From contig CM073591.1 in the NCBI GenBank assembly GCA_037074705.1, forward strand, positions 87,028,032-87,092,031: a stretch of 64,000 nt of DNA. The letters are read 5' to 3'. The stretch comes from Zhengitettix transpicula. Taxonomy: Eukaryota > Arthropoda > Insecta > Orthoptera > Tetrigidae. Both the position numbers and the translations under genes were made by a program. Positions 35,817 through 45,800 of this stretch are shown in pieces (within the stretch, counting starts at the first letter, position 1; each line of letters begins with the position of its first letter). The notes below the pieces were generated by a model. It was not told the DNA's origin. It did not search any database and was given only the letters and a program-made list of their open reading frames with translations.

Positions 35817-36150
35817 CTATTGCGGGAATATTATGAGTTTTGTAGCTTGTGCCTCTTCCTCGTCTGCAAGATTATTAACTAATTCTAATAATTTTACTTT
35901 AAAAGTTCTTTGCCGTCTTATTGAGAATTTTGCAATGTCCGGCAGCAGCCCTTTAAAAAAATGCGTACTAGATGAATCGGGTTCAGTGCATCTAGATTCC
36001 AGTAACTTTTGCATTGGTTCTGCCAACATTTCTGCTGCAGTTTTCTTTTTCTTTCTTTAGTTGGGGGTCTGGAATCAAAGAGAACTTATTGATTGTGTGT
36101 TCTCTTCTAATAGCTGCAGGCGCGTCGTCTTCCTCGACTATATTGCCGAC
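35817..36150 (-). pseudogene. MADF-BESS-type accessory protein, C-terminal part
   Basis: Minus-strand codons contain SSSTHFFKGLLPDIAKFSIR and then FKVKLLELVNNL. This matches the BESS protein-interaction motif (hydrophobic LLPDI, basic spacer, FK-KLLEL). Upstream and one frame away lies a lysine-rich linker (PDPQLKKEKEN). PIF/Harbinger elements of insects commonly carry a second DNA-binding gene of the MADF/Myb type beside the transposase. The N-terminal MADF domain is missing here, probably lost in the deletion that also removed the transposase core. Confidence 0.7.
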
Positions 36151-36164
36151 ACTTTGGTGTTGGG

Positions 36165-36449
36165 ATGCTAACAAAGAAATTCCGGGTTCTCGAAAATGCG
36201 ATGCTGGTAAATGAAGAAAAAGCAAAAATAATCATTCTTGCCTGTTGCGTTCTTCACAACATGATTAGAGAAAAAGAGGGAAGCATGTCAGAAATTCAGA
36301 GAGGACTGTTTTCACTTGTGGAAGATGACATTGATCCTTCTCAAACAGTTTTCAGAGGATCCAATCCTGCCTATGGTATTCGAAACAGATACATGGATTT
36401 CTTTAATTCCAACTATGGCAGCGTACCATGGCAATATAGTTTCATTTAG
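36165..36449 (+). pseudogene. Harbinger transposase, C-terminal part
   Basis: A 94-codon frame with KKFRVLENAML, IIILACCVLHNMIRE and, near the end, YMDFFNSNYGSVPWQ. The helix ending in LHN and the terminal FNS..GSVPWQ are characteristic of the last part of HARBI1-like transposases. The middle of the enzyme is missing between 35774 and 36165, where a gene fragment on the opposite strand lies instead. Confidence 0.85.
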
Positions 36450-36665
36450 TATATTAGATGTTTGTGAAGAAAATATTACATTGATTGTAAAAACAGTGTA
36501 ACAATGACTGGTCATTACAACAAAATATTATTTAAATAAATAATGTTGGTACAGAATAATAATAATAATAATATAAACTGTCTCTTTCTTTCACATATTC
36601 GCTCAATTTAATTTAGCAACAATACGTGTGCTTCGTTCATTACAAAATATTATCTATAGCAGCAA

Positions 36666-36689
36666 ATATATATATATATATATATATAT
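36666..36689. repeat. (AT)n tract, left flank of the LTR insertion
   Basis: Part of the Harbinger (AT)n target that continues at 45804-45841 and 46785-46842 after the insertions. Confidence 0.95.
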
Positions 36690-37488
36690 TGTAGTAATTA
36701 GTAATTAATCCATTGTTATAATTGCAAAGTAAAGGACTCATTATTAGACTATATAAAGCGTGCACCGCGACAAAGCGGGCGGCGAGTCAATAGAACCATT
36801 GTTGAGACGTACGCAGTCGAAAATCTACGAGACGAACAGACAGTCAGCGAGGAGGAGCGAAACGAAAAGGTTCCAAGTTAAAATTGAACAAAAAGTTTTT
36901 CAGTCTGTAATTCATCGAATAAGGTTACAGGAAAGTTTCTCAATAAGTAAAGCCACAAGCAGTAACCTAATAATTTCCTGCCGCTGTAAAAAAAACTCAA
37001 TAAGTAAAAAGAGACCGTCACCGATGTCATCGAGAGGAAGTTGTTAACAATCCATCTAATCATTAATCCGGAAGGAGTTGCAGTTTCCAGTTTCCAGAAG
37101 AGAGACCCAAAAGTTTCGACAAGTGTTTTGTAACCAACTTAAATTCAGTGATATCCCCAAAAACGTGTGCACAGAAAACCCCAAAATTGAGACCTGGTCG
37201 GCCGTAAGTAAAAGAACTCTAAATTTATTTGTAAACCATTTCATTAAGATACGTCAGATCGTTCTTCAATTATTTTCTTTTCTTTACTTATTTCTTTTCT
37301 TTAATTGTTTTGTAAGATAAATTTAAATTCAAGTCACCCATTTATCAAACTCAGTCGGTAGAGCATGAGATTCTAAATATTATTGTGTAATTTTATTATT
37401 GTATTAACTTCATTAATAAATTTGATTAATTTGTTCACTTAACATTCTTTTTAATTATTTAGACGCAATTTTTAATCTGTTTATTACA
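36690..37488 (+). repeat. 5' LTR of the outer element
   Basis: TATA box TATATAAA at 36750-36757, about 60 bp from the LTR start. The first roughly 594 bp differ from the 3' LTR at a single site that I can find (37044). The last 200 bp differ heavily. At 37350-37374 this LTR carries a tRNA-Lys-like stretch in place of the family block CCCAGTAAAGACCCTGAGA that is present in the 3' LTR (45663-45681) and the solo LTRs. A 95-codon frame after the TATA box lacks an ATG and is treated as leader. Confidence 0.92.
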
Positions 37489-37749
37489 AATTGGCGCATC
37501 AACGTGTGGCACGATTTTTTGATAAATAGGGTAGAATAATTAAAGAACGAAATCTGACAAACCTCGGTATTGGTGCAAGAAAGTATTTTAATTTGGATAG
37601 GATGTGCATGAAATTTTTGGAAATGAATTTTACGCGTGTGAAAGTTAGAGGGTTATTGAAAAGAAAGAAAACTGATTAAATGTGCATTTAAAGTTAAAGA
37701 TAATAGCTTAAGTTTAGTTTTTTTTAAGTTAGATTAAAATATAGAGAAA
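37489..37749 (+). promoter_or_regulatory. Leader of the outer element with primer-binding site
   Basis: Two bases after the LTR, TGGCGCATCAACGTGTGGC resembles the tRNA-Lys complement TGGCGCCCAACGTGGGGC found intact in the nested element, with small changes. A degenerate Lys site or another primer tRNA are both possible. The gag ATG follows at 37750. Confidence 0.6.
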
Positions 37750-38644
37750 ATGGGCTCTAGAGTTAATAATTCACAGAGAAAAATGGAAGGAGATAGTGGA
37801 TATATGATGATATTAGAATTATTAAAGAAAAATATGGAAGAAGATGATAAAAATTGGGCAGAGGTGAGGAAAAACATGGCAGATTTGGGTAAGAGCATGG
37901 GTAAAAATTTAGCAGATTTGAATGAAAAAGGGGATAAAAATTTAGCGGAAATAAATAAAAATATGGCTGAAAATAATAAAAATTTTGCAGATATCAATAA
38001 AAATTTAGCAGAAATGAATATAAAAATATAGCAGAAATGAGTATGAAATATGATAAAAATTTAGCTGATTTGAGTGCAAAATCGGATGAGAATTGGAAAA
38101 AATTGAATAAAAATATTGCAGGTTTGGGTAAGAACATGGATAAGAATATGGCAGAATTAAAGACAGATGTAAGAGAATGGAGAAAGGAAAATAATGAGAG
38201 CTTTGGTAAAGTTATTGAGAGTATTAGAGAGGACAGGAAAGGGATAAAATCTGATTGTGTAGAAAAAGTAAACAAAGATGTAAACATTGAAATTGAAACA
38301 TGTGAAGTAGCAAATAAAGTGGGGTTATTGGAGGTTAAATATGATGGAAATGTTAATGAAATGGGAGTGATAGTTAGTGGAAAGGAAGTAGAAAATAAAG
38401 TGGGGTTATGGGAGGAGAAATATGATGTAAAGGTAGATGAAATGGAAGTGGTAGTTAATGAAAATGTTGAAAAGAATATAATTTTGTTGGAGCATAAGGC
38501 TGATGATGATGAAGGAGAGATTAAAGGGTTAAATATTGAAGGTGTTGATGAACAGAAAGATGAAATAGTGGGAGAAAAAGGAATAGGGGCAGATGTTACT
38601 GAAGTAGAAAATTATGAAAGGATAGAAGAATTACAGAGAGGTGT
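37750..38644 (+). pseudogene. gag-like coiled-coil gene of the outer element, 5' part
   Basis: Starts MGSRVNN at 37750. From about residue 35 the protein consists of 11-residue repeats of the type NKNLAEMNKNMAE, a hendecad pattern predicting a long coiled coil suited to particle assembly. A one-base deletion in an A-run (near 38018-38030) breaks the frame: one part stops at 38031 and the next runs from 38037. The second part continues as an acidic, lysine-rich region to the insertion point at 38644. No zinc knuckle is visible. The N-terminal Met-Gly could allow myristoylation, but the following residues fit the consensus poorly. Confidence 0.75.
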
Positions 38645-39346
38645 TGTGGTGAGCTAACGGTTAAATTAACTATTTGTTGGGCGCCACCTGCAAGAATTGT
38701 TCTTGCAGGAAAGGGAAATGCAATATTTAGTTATTAAAAAAAACAATAATTCATTTTCTCAGAATTTATACAAAACGAAAAGCTCTCCAGCCTGCCAGGG
38801 ATGCATGTAGCCCCCTCCCTTTCTCAAGATTAACCGTGGTTTTTCTCGTGGCAAACCGACGCGATACCCGGAAGAATGGAACGCGACTTACCAGGTCTGC
38901 AGCTCGGACAGGGTCGACTCCCGTTGGCGGCTATCTGTCTCATCAGCATTCGCAGAAGACCGGAGACCCACGTGCAGAACCAAAATCTTTCAGGATAAAC
39001 TTTCTCTGTCCACTCTCACCGACCGTCCAAATTCATCTCCTTGTCCACTCTCATCAACGGTCCACATTCATCTCTTCCCTCTCCAAAATCCCTCTCTCCT
39101 GGTTGGTCCTTCTGCACACGTGACCCTCTTCCAGATATTTTAGGGCCATAGCCTCCCGGTCATCTACCCTTCCTTGGCCGACCCTGACCTTGCTTGCGGG
39201 ACTTGTGGATTTTCCAATCCACCCCGCCATTGTCTTGTGTCTGCTGCTCGACCCCGGCAAGCCACATTCCCATGCTTCCAGGCAGTAATTAACAGTTATA
39301 AAAATATTTTGTACAAATCGATAACGATAACGAAAAGCGCACCATA
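38645..39346 (-). repeat. 3' LTR of the nested element
   Basis: Near-identical to 42395-43096. The U5-side hairpin has arms CCTGCAAGAA (38687-38696) and TTCTTGCAGG (38700-38709). Beside it, on the minus strand, lies a partial second primer-binding-like motif TGGCGCCCAAC. The LTR ends ACCACA on the minus strand and starts TATGGTGCGC, so the usual 5' TG is displaced by two bases if the GTGT target duplication is correct. Confidence 0.92.
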
Positions 39347-39368
39347 TAATATTCCCCCTTTGAAATTG

Positions 39369-40906
39369 GATGAATGAAGGATCCATTCGAACGATTTCAA
39401 AATAATTCGCTTGAAGTTCGCGCATGCTCCCTCGCATCTGGCAAAATACAATCCTGTGATACAATTTAAATTTTTTTTTCTATGTGGTACATAATTAGCA
39501 GATATATTTATAGTTCAATTTCTCACAATTCTAAATGGTTTCTAAGACGGTATGTAATCGTAAACAGTACAGCATTACATTCACAAACAAATTATTTAGA
39601 TATTATTTTCAGATTTGAAACAAAATTACAACTAACTCAACAACGAAATGATGAATCATGCACAAATCTAAGAGTAACTTATAGCTAACTTAATAACGAA
39701 AGGTAGGAATATATACATCTGTAACACTAACTTATAACTAACTAAAACCGAAGAGAATAATTAAATAAAATCTATAACTAACTTACAACTAACCATAGCA
39801 AAATGATATGCATTTACTTATCGATATCTTTTCTCCTAATCTGATATTATGTCTTTCATATTATTTAGCATCTACACATACTACTGTTCGTATACTACAC
39901 ATACTACTTTTAATTATATGCACACCGGTCCGTAATGCCTACCTCTTAATTTTAACAATTGAGCGCATCCTAAATATAAGTACTTAATTTTAATTAACCT
40001 CCATAATCGTCCTTTAATTACTATGAATGTCATTTTCAATATTATCCACCTTTTTTTTTTCTTAAATTAAACCTTAAAATCACTCCTGTGAGCGTCTTTT
40101 GATAACACGACACATCACCTTTTTTTTTAGCGTCTGTCGTAATTATAACCTTGTCACTTCTCGTCCCCCTTTTATTGTGTCTGTGGTCATCGGACACTTG
40201 CATTATATGTACCAACACCTCACATTAGCTTCTGTACCACTTCGCGCCGTTGCAACCGCATCGCGTAGTCGTGGTTGTCCGCCCGTTCCACTTGTGCGCA
40301 TCTGGTCGTTGGTCCGCCACGTCTTCCTTTTACATAAGGTGCGAAAATAAGAAGAAAGAAGAACATAGATGAAAGACACCCTCAGTCCTCGAAACCTAAT
40401 AACCATTGTTGGGGTCGAAAAATCAAGGGTTGGCCAAGAAAGCCTTAGTGACAGTTTTACAGGTGGTTTTGACCAAGCAAGGCCGAATTGAAGAAAAGTA
40501 GAACGTGGTAACAGATACCACGTACAGCTCGGGTTCCTGGGTCCGCAAAGCCCAACATGCATTAGTCACATGCCCTGGGATTATCCTGCCGGCCGCTGAC
40601 GATGCTTTGATGGTTGGATCCTTCTGGCGACCCTAGCCTGTAACAATGTCTGGAGGCAAAGGATTATCCGCCGACAGTGCCTCTTCCGGGTTCCTGTCCG
40701 AGGCTCCAGCTACTGGTACACTCATTATTCAACCAAACAAGCACACAATCCTTGACCTGGCCCTATCCCTAAGTATACTTAATCTACTACAAAACTACAA
40801 TTAATTACCATATTTTCCGCCACCCTTCTGTACCTGCTACACTTATCTGTTACTACCACTTACTTAACCTACATCTGGCGTCTATATATATTACGTTTAC
40901 ATGCTC
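39369..40906 (-). other. Non-coding interior of the nested element
   Basis: No intact pol gene. On the minus strand at about 40200-40560, GC-richer codons include YVVSVTTFYF and, in the same region, VKTTCKTVTKAFLANP. These recall the first part of a Ty3/gypsy integrase core (a hydrophobic strand, then a K/R-TT helix), but stops and frameshifts prevent a firm call. The rest is AT-rich. Confidence 0.35.
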
Positions 40907-41920
40907 TTAATTCAGCCTATTAAGCATGTCATTGCTCCGATGAAGAAGCATCAAGAATGAACTTCCGCCGGGATCAAACGTGTAACTTCCCTCCATTTTC
41001 TGCATAAATGAAGTTAATTTAAAACGGTCCGGCGTTCGTCTTTGGGAAAAATATGAATTTAACCCGTTTAATAATTCACGACCGTTCTGACGTCTTCGCC
41101 CCCGAAATAATTTCAGCGTAATTTCTAATCGCTGGGTTAAGCCTTCCCGGCGAACTACCAATTCACTGGCTTCCGAAATCCTAATATACAACTGTTTCCA
41201 CAAGTCTACTTCAATATCAACAATATTCGCCGCAATTGTGCATTCGTTCATCTCTTCCCTAATTGCCTCTGCTTCACTGACTAGCCGATTAATCACCTGC
41301 CCAGTTTCTTCGCGCCTAATTTCTACATCTGCCCCGACAACAACTTCGTCTAATCTGTGTGCAAGACTTTGGCGCTCCTTATTAGCCAAATCGGCTACAT
41401 CGGTTTTTTGTTCGGCGACCTGTTCTACGTTTATGCCTAAGCCTGTTTCAACTAATTTTTCAAAATCCTCTGTCCTTTCCTGCCCTTCATGACTTATACG
41501 CGCACATTTTCCATTAATTGTATCGCTTTGACTTTGTAACTGGTTCCATTGAACTCGATTTCTTTCCTGAATCTCACTGTTGATCTCCCTAAACTTCTTC
41601 TCAGTTGCTTCTTGACAGCTTTTAATCTTGGCCTGCAAACTAGCCTCACTATTTTGAATCTGTTCCTGTAAATTAGCCTGACTATTTTGAATCTGTTCCT
41701 GTAAATTAGCCTGACTATTTTGAATCTGTTCCTGACTATTTTGAATGGCTTGCATCAATTGTGCCATCATAGATTCGAATAAAAACTGGTTTTCTTTTGT
41801 ACCATTGGTTCCAGGAAAACCACTGCTTGCCTGGCTCCCTAAATTCTCGGAACTACCCTCCGTCTGCTCATCCGTGCTTAATTCCCTTTGTACCGTATCC
41901 ATTCCGCTCCTAAGCTTCAT
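40907..41920 (-). CDS. Gag-like coiled-coil protein of the nested element
   Basis: The first ATG of the frame is at 41920 (MKLRSGMD), giving about 337 residues. Residues about 57-105 consist of an 11-residue repeat, QNSQANLQEQI, encoded by 33-bp tandem DNA repeats at about 41640-41740; this predicts a hendecad coiled coil. The middle is rich in Glu, Lys and Arg with heptad-like spacing. The C-terminal third (with LEITLKLFRGRRRQN) resembles a compact capsid-like domain, but no zinc knuckle, major homology region or protease is recognisable. The frame is intact, in keeping with the youth of the element. It follows the leader and primer-binding site, as gag does in LTR retrotransposons. Family assignment (Ty3/gypsy-like) is inference. 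Confidence 0.75.
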   Translation of the reverse strand: MKLRSGMDTVQRELSTDEQTEGSSENLGSQASSGFPGTNGTKENQFLFESMMAQLMQAIQNSQEQIQNSQANLQEQIQNSQANLQEQIQNSEASLQAKIKSCQEATEKKFREINSEIQERNRVQWNQLQSQSDTINGKCARISHEGQERTEDFEKLVETGLGINVEQVAEQKTDVADLANKERQSLAHRLDEVVVGADVEIRREETGQVINRLVSEAEAIREEMNECTIAANIVDIEVDLWKQLYIRISEASELVVRREGLTQRLEITLKLFRGRRRQNGRELLNGLNSYFSQRRTPDRFKLTSFMQKMEGSYTFDPGGSSFLMLLHRSNDMLNRLN

Positions 41921-42394
41921 GAACAACCAGACGAAATAATCAGACGAACTCCGTTTCTATTTTACACGAACAATTTCTCTAACACACTAACATAAACGAT
42001 AAAGAAAACAGCTCAAAATTCACACAACTTAACATTAAACATATAGACCTCAGGCTCCAATCCACATTAGATAACAAAAGAAATCCCAAAATTTATCGAA
42101 TTAACGCTTATCCTATGAAAAAAAAACTCCTGCTCTACTCAACGCTAGAAATTAAAATATATGGTCCGCGTCTAAACACCTGCATCTCCAGCCTGGAACG
42201 TATTGCCCGAAAACTAAATTCCCGCAAAATACATATTACAAAATTATTCCCCCAAAATACACGTTAAAATAATCAAGTCCTGAATTTCTGCTTGAATGGC
42301 TGACTAGCAAGTGTATATAATCCGCTAATCCTGTCCCCGTAGTATCGCTCCAGTTTGCCACTTCTTCGTGCCCCACGTTGGGCGCCATTTTATA
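41921..42394 (-). promoter_or_regulatory. Leader of the nested element with tRNA-Lys primer-binding site
   Basis: On the plus strand GCCCCACGTTGGGCGCCA at 42370-42387 equals the acceptor end plus CCA of tRNA-Lys(CTT), so the minus-strand RNA can anneal to that tRNA over 18 bases. Seven bases separate it from the LTR. Confidence 0.9.
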
Positions 42395-43096
42395 TGTGGT
42401 GAGCTAACGGTTAAATTAACTATTTGTTGGGCGCCACCTGCAAGAATTGTTCTTGCAGGAAAGGGAAATGCAATATTTAGTTATTAAAAAAAACAATAAT
42501 TCATTTTCTCAGAATTTATACAAAACGAAAAGCTCTCCAGCCTGCCAGGGATGCATGTAGCCCCCTCCCTTTCTCAAGATTAACCGTGGTTTTTCTCGTG
42601 GCAAACCGACGCGATACCCGGAAGAATGGAACGCGACTTACCAGGTCTGCAGCTCGGACAGGGTCGACTCCCGTTGGCGGCTATCTGTCTCATCAGCATT
42701 CGCAGAAGACCGGAGACCCACGTGCAGAACCAAAATCTTTCAGGATAAACTTTCTCTGTCCACTCTCACCGACCGTCCAAATTCATCTCCTTGTCCACTC
42801 TCATCAACGGTCCACATTCATCTCTTCCCTCTCCAAAATCCCTCTCTCCTGGTTGGTCCTTCTGCACACGTGACCCTCTTCCAGATATTTTAGGGCCATA
42901 GCCTCCCGGTCATCTACCCTTCCTTGGCCGACCCTGACCTTGCTTGCGGGACTTGTGGATTTTCCAATCCACCCCGCCATTGTCTTGTGTCTGCTGCTCG
43001 ACCCCAGCAAGCCACATTCCCATGCTTCCAGGCAGTAATTAACAGTTATAAAAATATTTTGTACAAATCGATAACGATAACGAAAAGCGCACCATA
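42395..43096 (-). repeat. 5' LTR of the nested element
   Basis: Partner of 38645-39346. It is the promoter-bearing copy for minus-strand transcription. Frames of about 95 codons in both LTRs read on the opposite strand and are not considered genes. Confidence 0.92.
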
Positions 43097-43100
43097 GTGT

Positions 43101-43425
43101 TTTGAGTCAGAATATGATAGAAATGTTTGTTTACAAAGATGAAGTGGGAACAGCTGATGGGAGCATTGCTATGAAAACATTGAGAAATATGGAAATAAAA
43201 TTGATAATGATAAAACAGATGGGATTTAGGAATTTGAAACAAGTTGTGGAACATATTGAATGTTATTTAAACATAGAATTTGGAAATAAGATTCTAACAT
43301 TGGTGAATTTAGGAAAGGAGAAAGACGAAAATAAAGTACAGCTGATCAAATGTAAACATGGAACAGCTGGGGAATTCTGGCAGAATGCAGGTCAAGGCAT
43401 ATTTGAGTTCAGAGATACTGGATAG
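43101..43425 (+). pseudogene. gag-like gene of the outer element, 3' part
   Basis: About 108 codons continuing in the frame left at 38644, so the nested element split one gag gene. Visible motifs include EVGTADGSIAMKTLRNMEIK, a helical segment, and GTAGEFWQNAGQGIFEF at the C-terminus, followed by a stop. No known domain is recognised. Its in-frame continuity across the 4-bp duplication supports the insertion boundaries. Confidence 0.75.
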
Positions 43426-45002
43426 ATGTAAAGTTTAGAAGGGATTTAAATAATTAGAAGGATTAACGTTCTTTGTTAATTACACGTGTGGCTAACGTGG
43501 TTACTTCAGCTAACAGATCTATTTTTCCTATGTTTTCAAGATTCTGTTTTTCTTCCATCTTATACCTGAGGGGATAGTCATGTTTAACTATCATAGGTCT
43601 AACACACCTAGGGAACCTTCTTGCTACAAATTGTAGTTTCCTTTCAACAATTTGGTCTTCATCACCTTTAGGTGCTTATTCTGTTTAAACTAAAGCTATT
43701 CCTTGTTTTCTTCAAAATTGAATATTGATGCTATGCTAACCAAAGTTGGTGAAGGAAAAAGCAGATGTTAGGAAGTTGGAAAGAAAGACCATTAGGATAT
43801 GGGTTTCTTATGATTTTTATCGAAATACTGGGGGGGTCAAAATTCTCGCTTAATTCATTTTGTGATAGGGGACCACTAGGATGTGTTTTGCGAATAGGCG
43901 AGCGGCATTCGTGACCGAGAACGTTTCTTTATTTTCTTGATAATTTCGTGGCGTGTTGCTACAAAGTTTTTGTTTACTAAAGATTTTGAGGTTAGAGAAA
44001 AAGGGGCGTGACATGTTTAAGCTGTCACATGAGAGAATTTAAGTTTTGAATGATTGCTCACTCACAGTTGAAATGATTTGAAAATGACGTTGAAAAGTTT
44101 AATGTGTAAATAGAGGAGAAGGTGTAGAATTAAGATGAAATACTTAAAGATAAATTTTAAGAGATAAATTAAATGTTGAAAAAGAGAAAAAGGGGCGTGG
44201 CATGGTTATGCTGTCACATGAGATGGAATAGTTTTAGAAATAAGATGAAATAGTTTAAGATAATTTTAAGAAATGTAAATTAAATGTTGGAAAAGAGAAA
44301 AAGGGGCGTGGCATGTTAAGCTGTCACATGAGTGAATTTAATTTGAGTATTGAAGCAGATGTTGTGATGATGATTGAACATAAGCTAATATGCAGAGAAA
44401 AAGGGGGCGTGGCATGTTAAAGCTGTCACGTGGTTGATTTTAAATTTTGTTGATGTAGAAGGTGTGATGTCTTAAGTAATATTTGTTGTGTAAAGAAAAG
44501 GGGGCGTGGCACTGTGCTGTTGTCACGTGAGACAGTTGAAAATTGGAGGGGGTAGATGTAAACAAAAGAACAGCTGACATCTGGAGAAAGTAGGTCAAAG
44601 CTTACTTCAGATAAAGTGACAGCATTGATGTTTAAGATGAATAATTATAAATTAAATGAATTTAAATTAAGTTAATTAAAGATTATTAAAAAAAAAAAAA
44701 TTTAATTTTTTTTTAAAAAAAAAATAATTTTATTTTATGGCATTAGTTTTAAGGAATGCACAATTAATTTCAAACCGTAATAAATTGTAGGATCTAGACT
44801 ATTTTAAATTATTACAAAATAATAAGTTGCACCAATATTTGATGGGAATGTGTAAATCTTTTAAATGAATGGTAATTAGGTATAAGTTTCCGAGCGATCT
44901 GACAAATTAGGGCAAAATTGTAGAAGAGAGAAAAGAATAAAATTCAGTTTTCGAAGAGTAAAGTCCAGACATTTCCTTTCTCAAACGGAATTTGGGGCGT
45001 AA
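43426..45002 (+). other. 3' non-coding region of the outer element
   Basis: No coding frame. It contains the five-copy motif array (43995-44531), an A/T homopolymer palindrome at about 44689-44725 and the purine-rich tract before the 3' LTR. Confidence 0.7.
43995..44531 (+). promoter_or_regulatory. Five-copy array of paired GC-box and E-box motifs
   Basis: Copies start at about 43995, 44184, 44295, 44395 and 44494 (spacing 189, 111, 100, 99). Each has AAAAGGGG(G)CGTG(G/A)C and, about ten bases on, TGTCAC(A/G)TG. The first half fits the Sp/KLF consensus GGGGCGTGGC. The second half fits an M-box or E-box (TCACATGA in copies 1-3, CACGTG in copies 4-5). Surrounding AT-rich sequence is repeated only between copies 2 and 3; elsewhere the motifs are kept better than the spacers. 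The array may act as an enhancer or protein-binding cassette of the retrotransposon. Confidence 0.65.
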
Positions 45003-45800
45003 TGTAGTAATTAGTAATTAATCCATTGTTATAATTGCAAAGTAAAGGACTCATTATTAGACTATATAAAGCGTGCACCGCGACAAAGCGGGCGGCGAGT
45101 CAATAGAACCATTGTTGAGACGTACGCAGTCGAAAATCTACGAGACGAACAGACAGTCAGCGAGGAGGAGCGAAACGAAAAGGTTCCAAGTTAAAATTGA
45201 ACAAAAAGTTTTTCAGTCTGTAATTCATCGAATAAGGTTACAGGAAAGTTTCTCAATAAGTAAAGCCACAAGCAGTAACCTAATAATTTCCTGCCGCTGT
45301 AAAAAAAACTCAATAAGTAAAAAGAGACCGTCACCGATGTCATCGAGAGGAAGTTGTTAACAATCTATCTAATCATTAATCCGGAAGGAGTTGCAGTTTC
45401 CAGTTTCCAGAAGAGAGACCCAAAAGTTTCGACAAGTGTTTTGTAACCAACTTAAATTCAGTGATATCCCCAAAAACGTGTGCACAGAAAACCCCAAAAT
45501 TGAGACCTGGTCGGCCGTAAGTAAAAGAACTCTAAATTTATTTGTAAACCATTTCATTAAGATACGTCAGATCGTTCTTCAATTATTTTCTTTTCTTTAA
45601 TTATTACTTTTCTTTAATTCTTTTGTTAGTTAAGATAAAATTCAATTCACCCATTTATCAAACCCAGTAAAGACCCTGAGATTTTAAATATTATTGTGTA
45701 AATTTTATATTGTTTTAACTTCATTAATAAATTTTGATTAATTGTTTCCCTTAATAATCTTTTATTTTATTTAGACGCCCCTATTTTTAATCTGTTTATT

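Larger units (their letters stand above)
38641..43100 (-). mobile_element. Nested LTR retrotransposon, young, gag-only
   Basis: LTRs 38645-39346 and 42395-43096 (702 bp each) differ at only one base that I can find (near 39255 versus 43005). The target duplication is GTGT at 38641-38644 and 43097-43100. The element reads on the minus strand, so the 5' LTR is the right one. The primer-binding site at 42387-42370, TGGCGCCCAACGTGGGGC, is a perfect 18-base complement of the 3' end (with CCA) of animal tRNA-Lys(CTT). The other end of the 3.05-kb interior has a polypurine tract, AAAGGGGGAATATT, next to the 3' LTR (39347-39368). It contains one gag gene and at most a decayed trace of integrase. Confidence 0.93.

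Noticed and set aside
36760..37047. 95-codon frame repeated in both LTRs of the outer element
   Set aside because: It starts at GTG, not ATG, lies just after the TATA box and is repeated only because LTRs are duplicates. It resembles no protein and is best seen as transcript leader.
38836..39123. 95-codon plus-strand frame repeated at 42586-42873
   Set aside because: It lies in the LTRs of an element transcribed on the minus strand, starts at a non-ATG codon and is antisense to the element; its duplication is explained by the LTRs.
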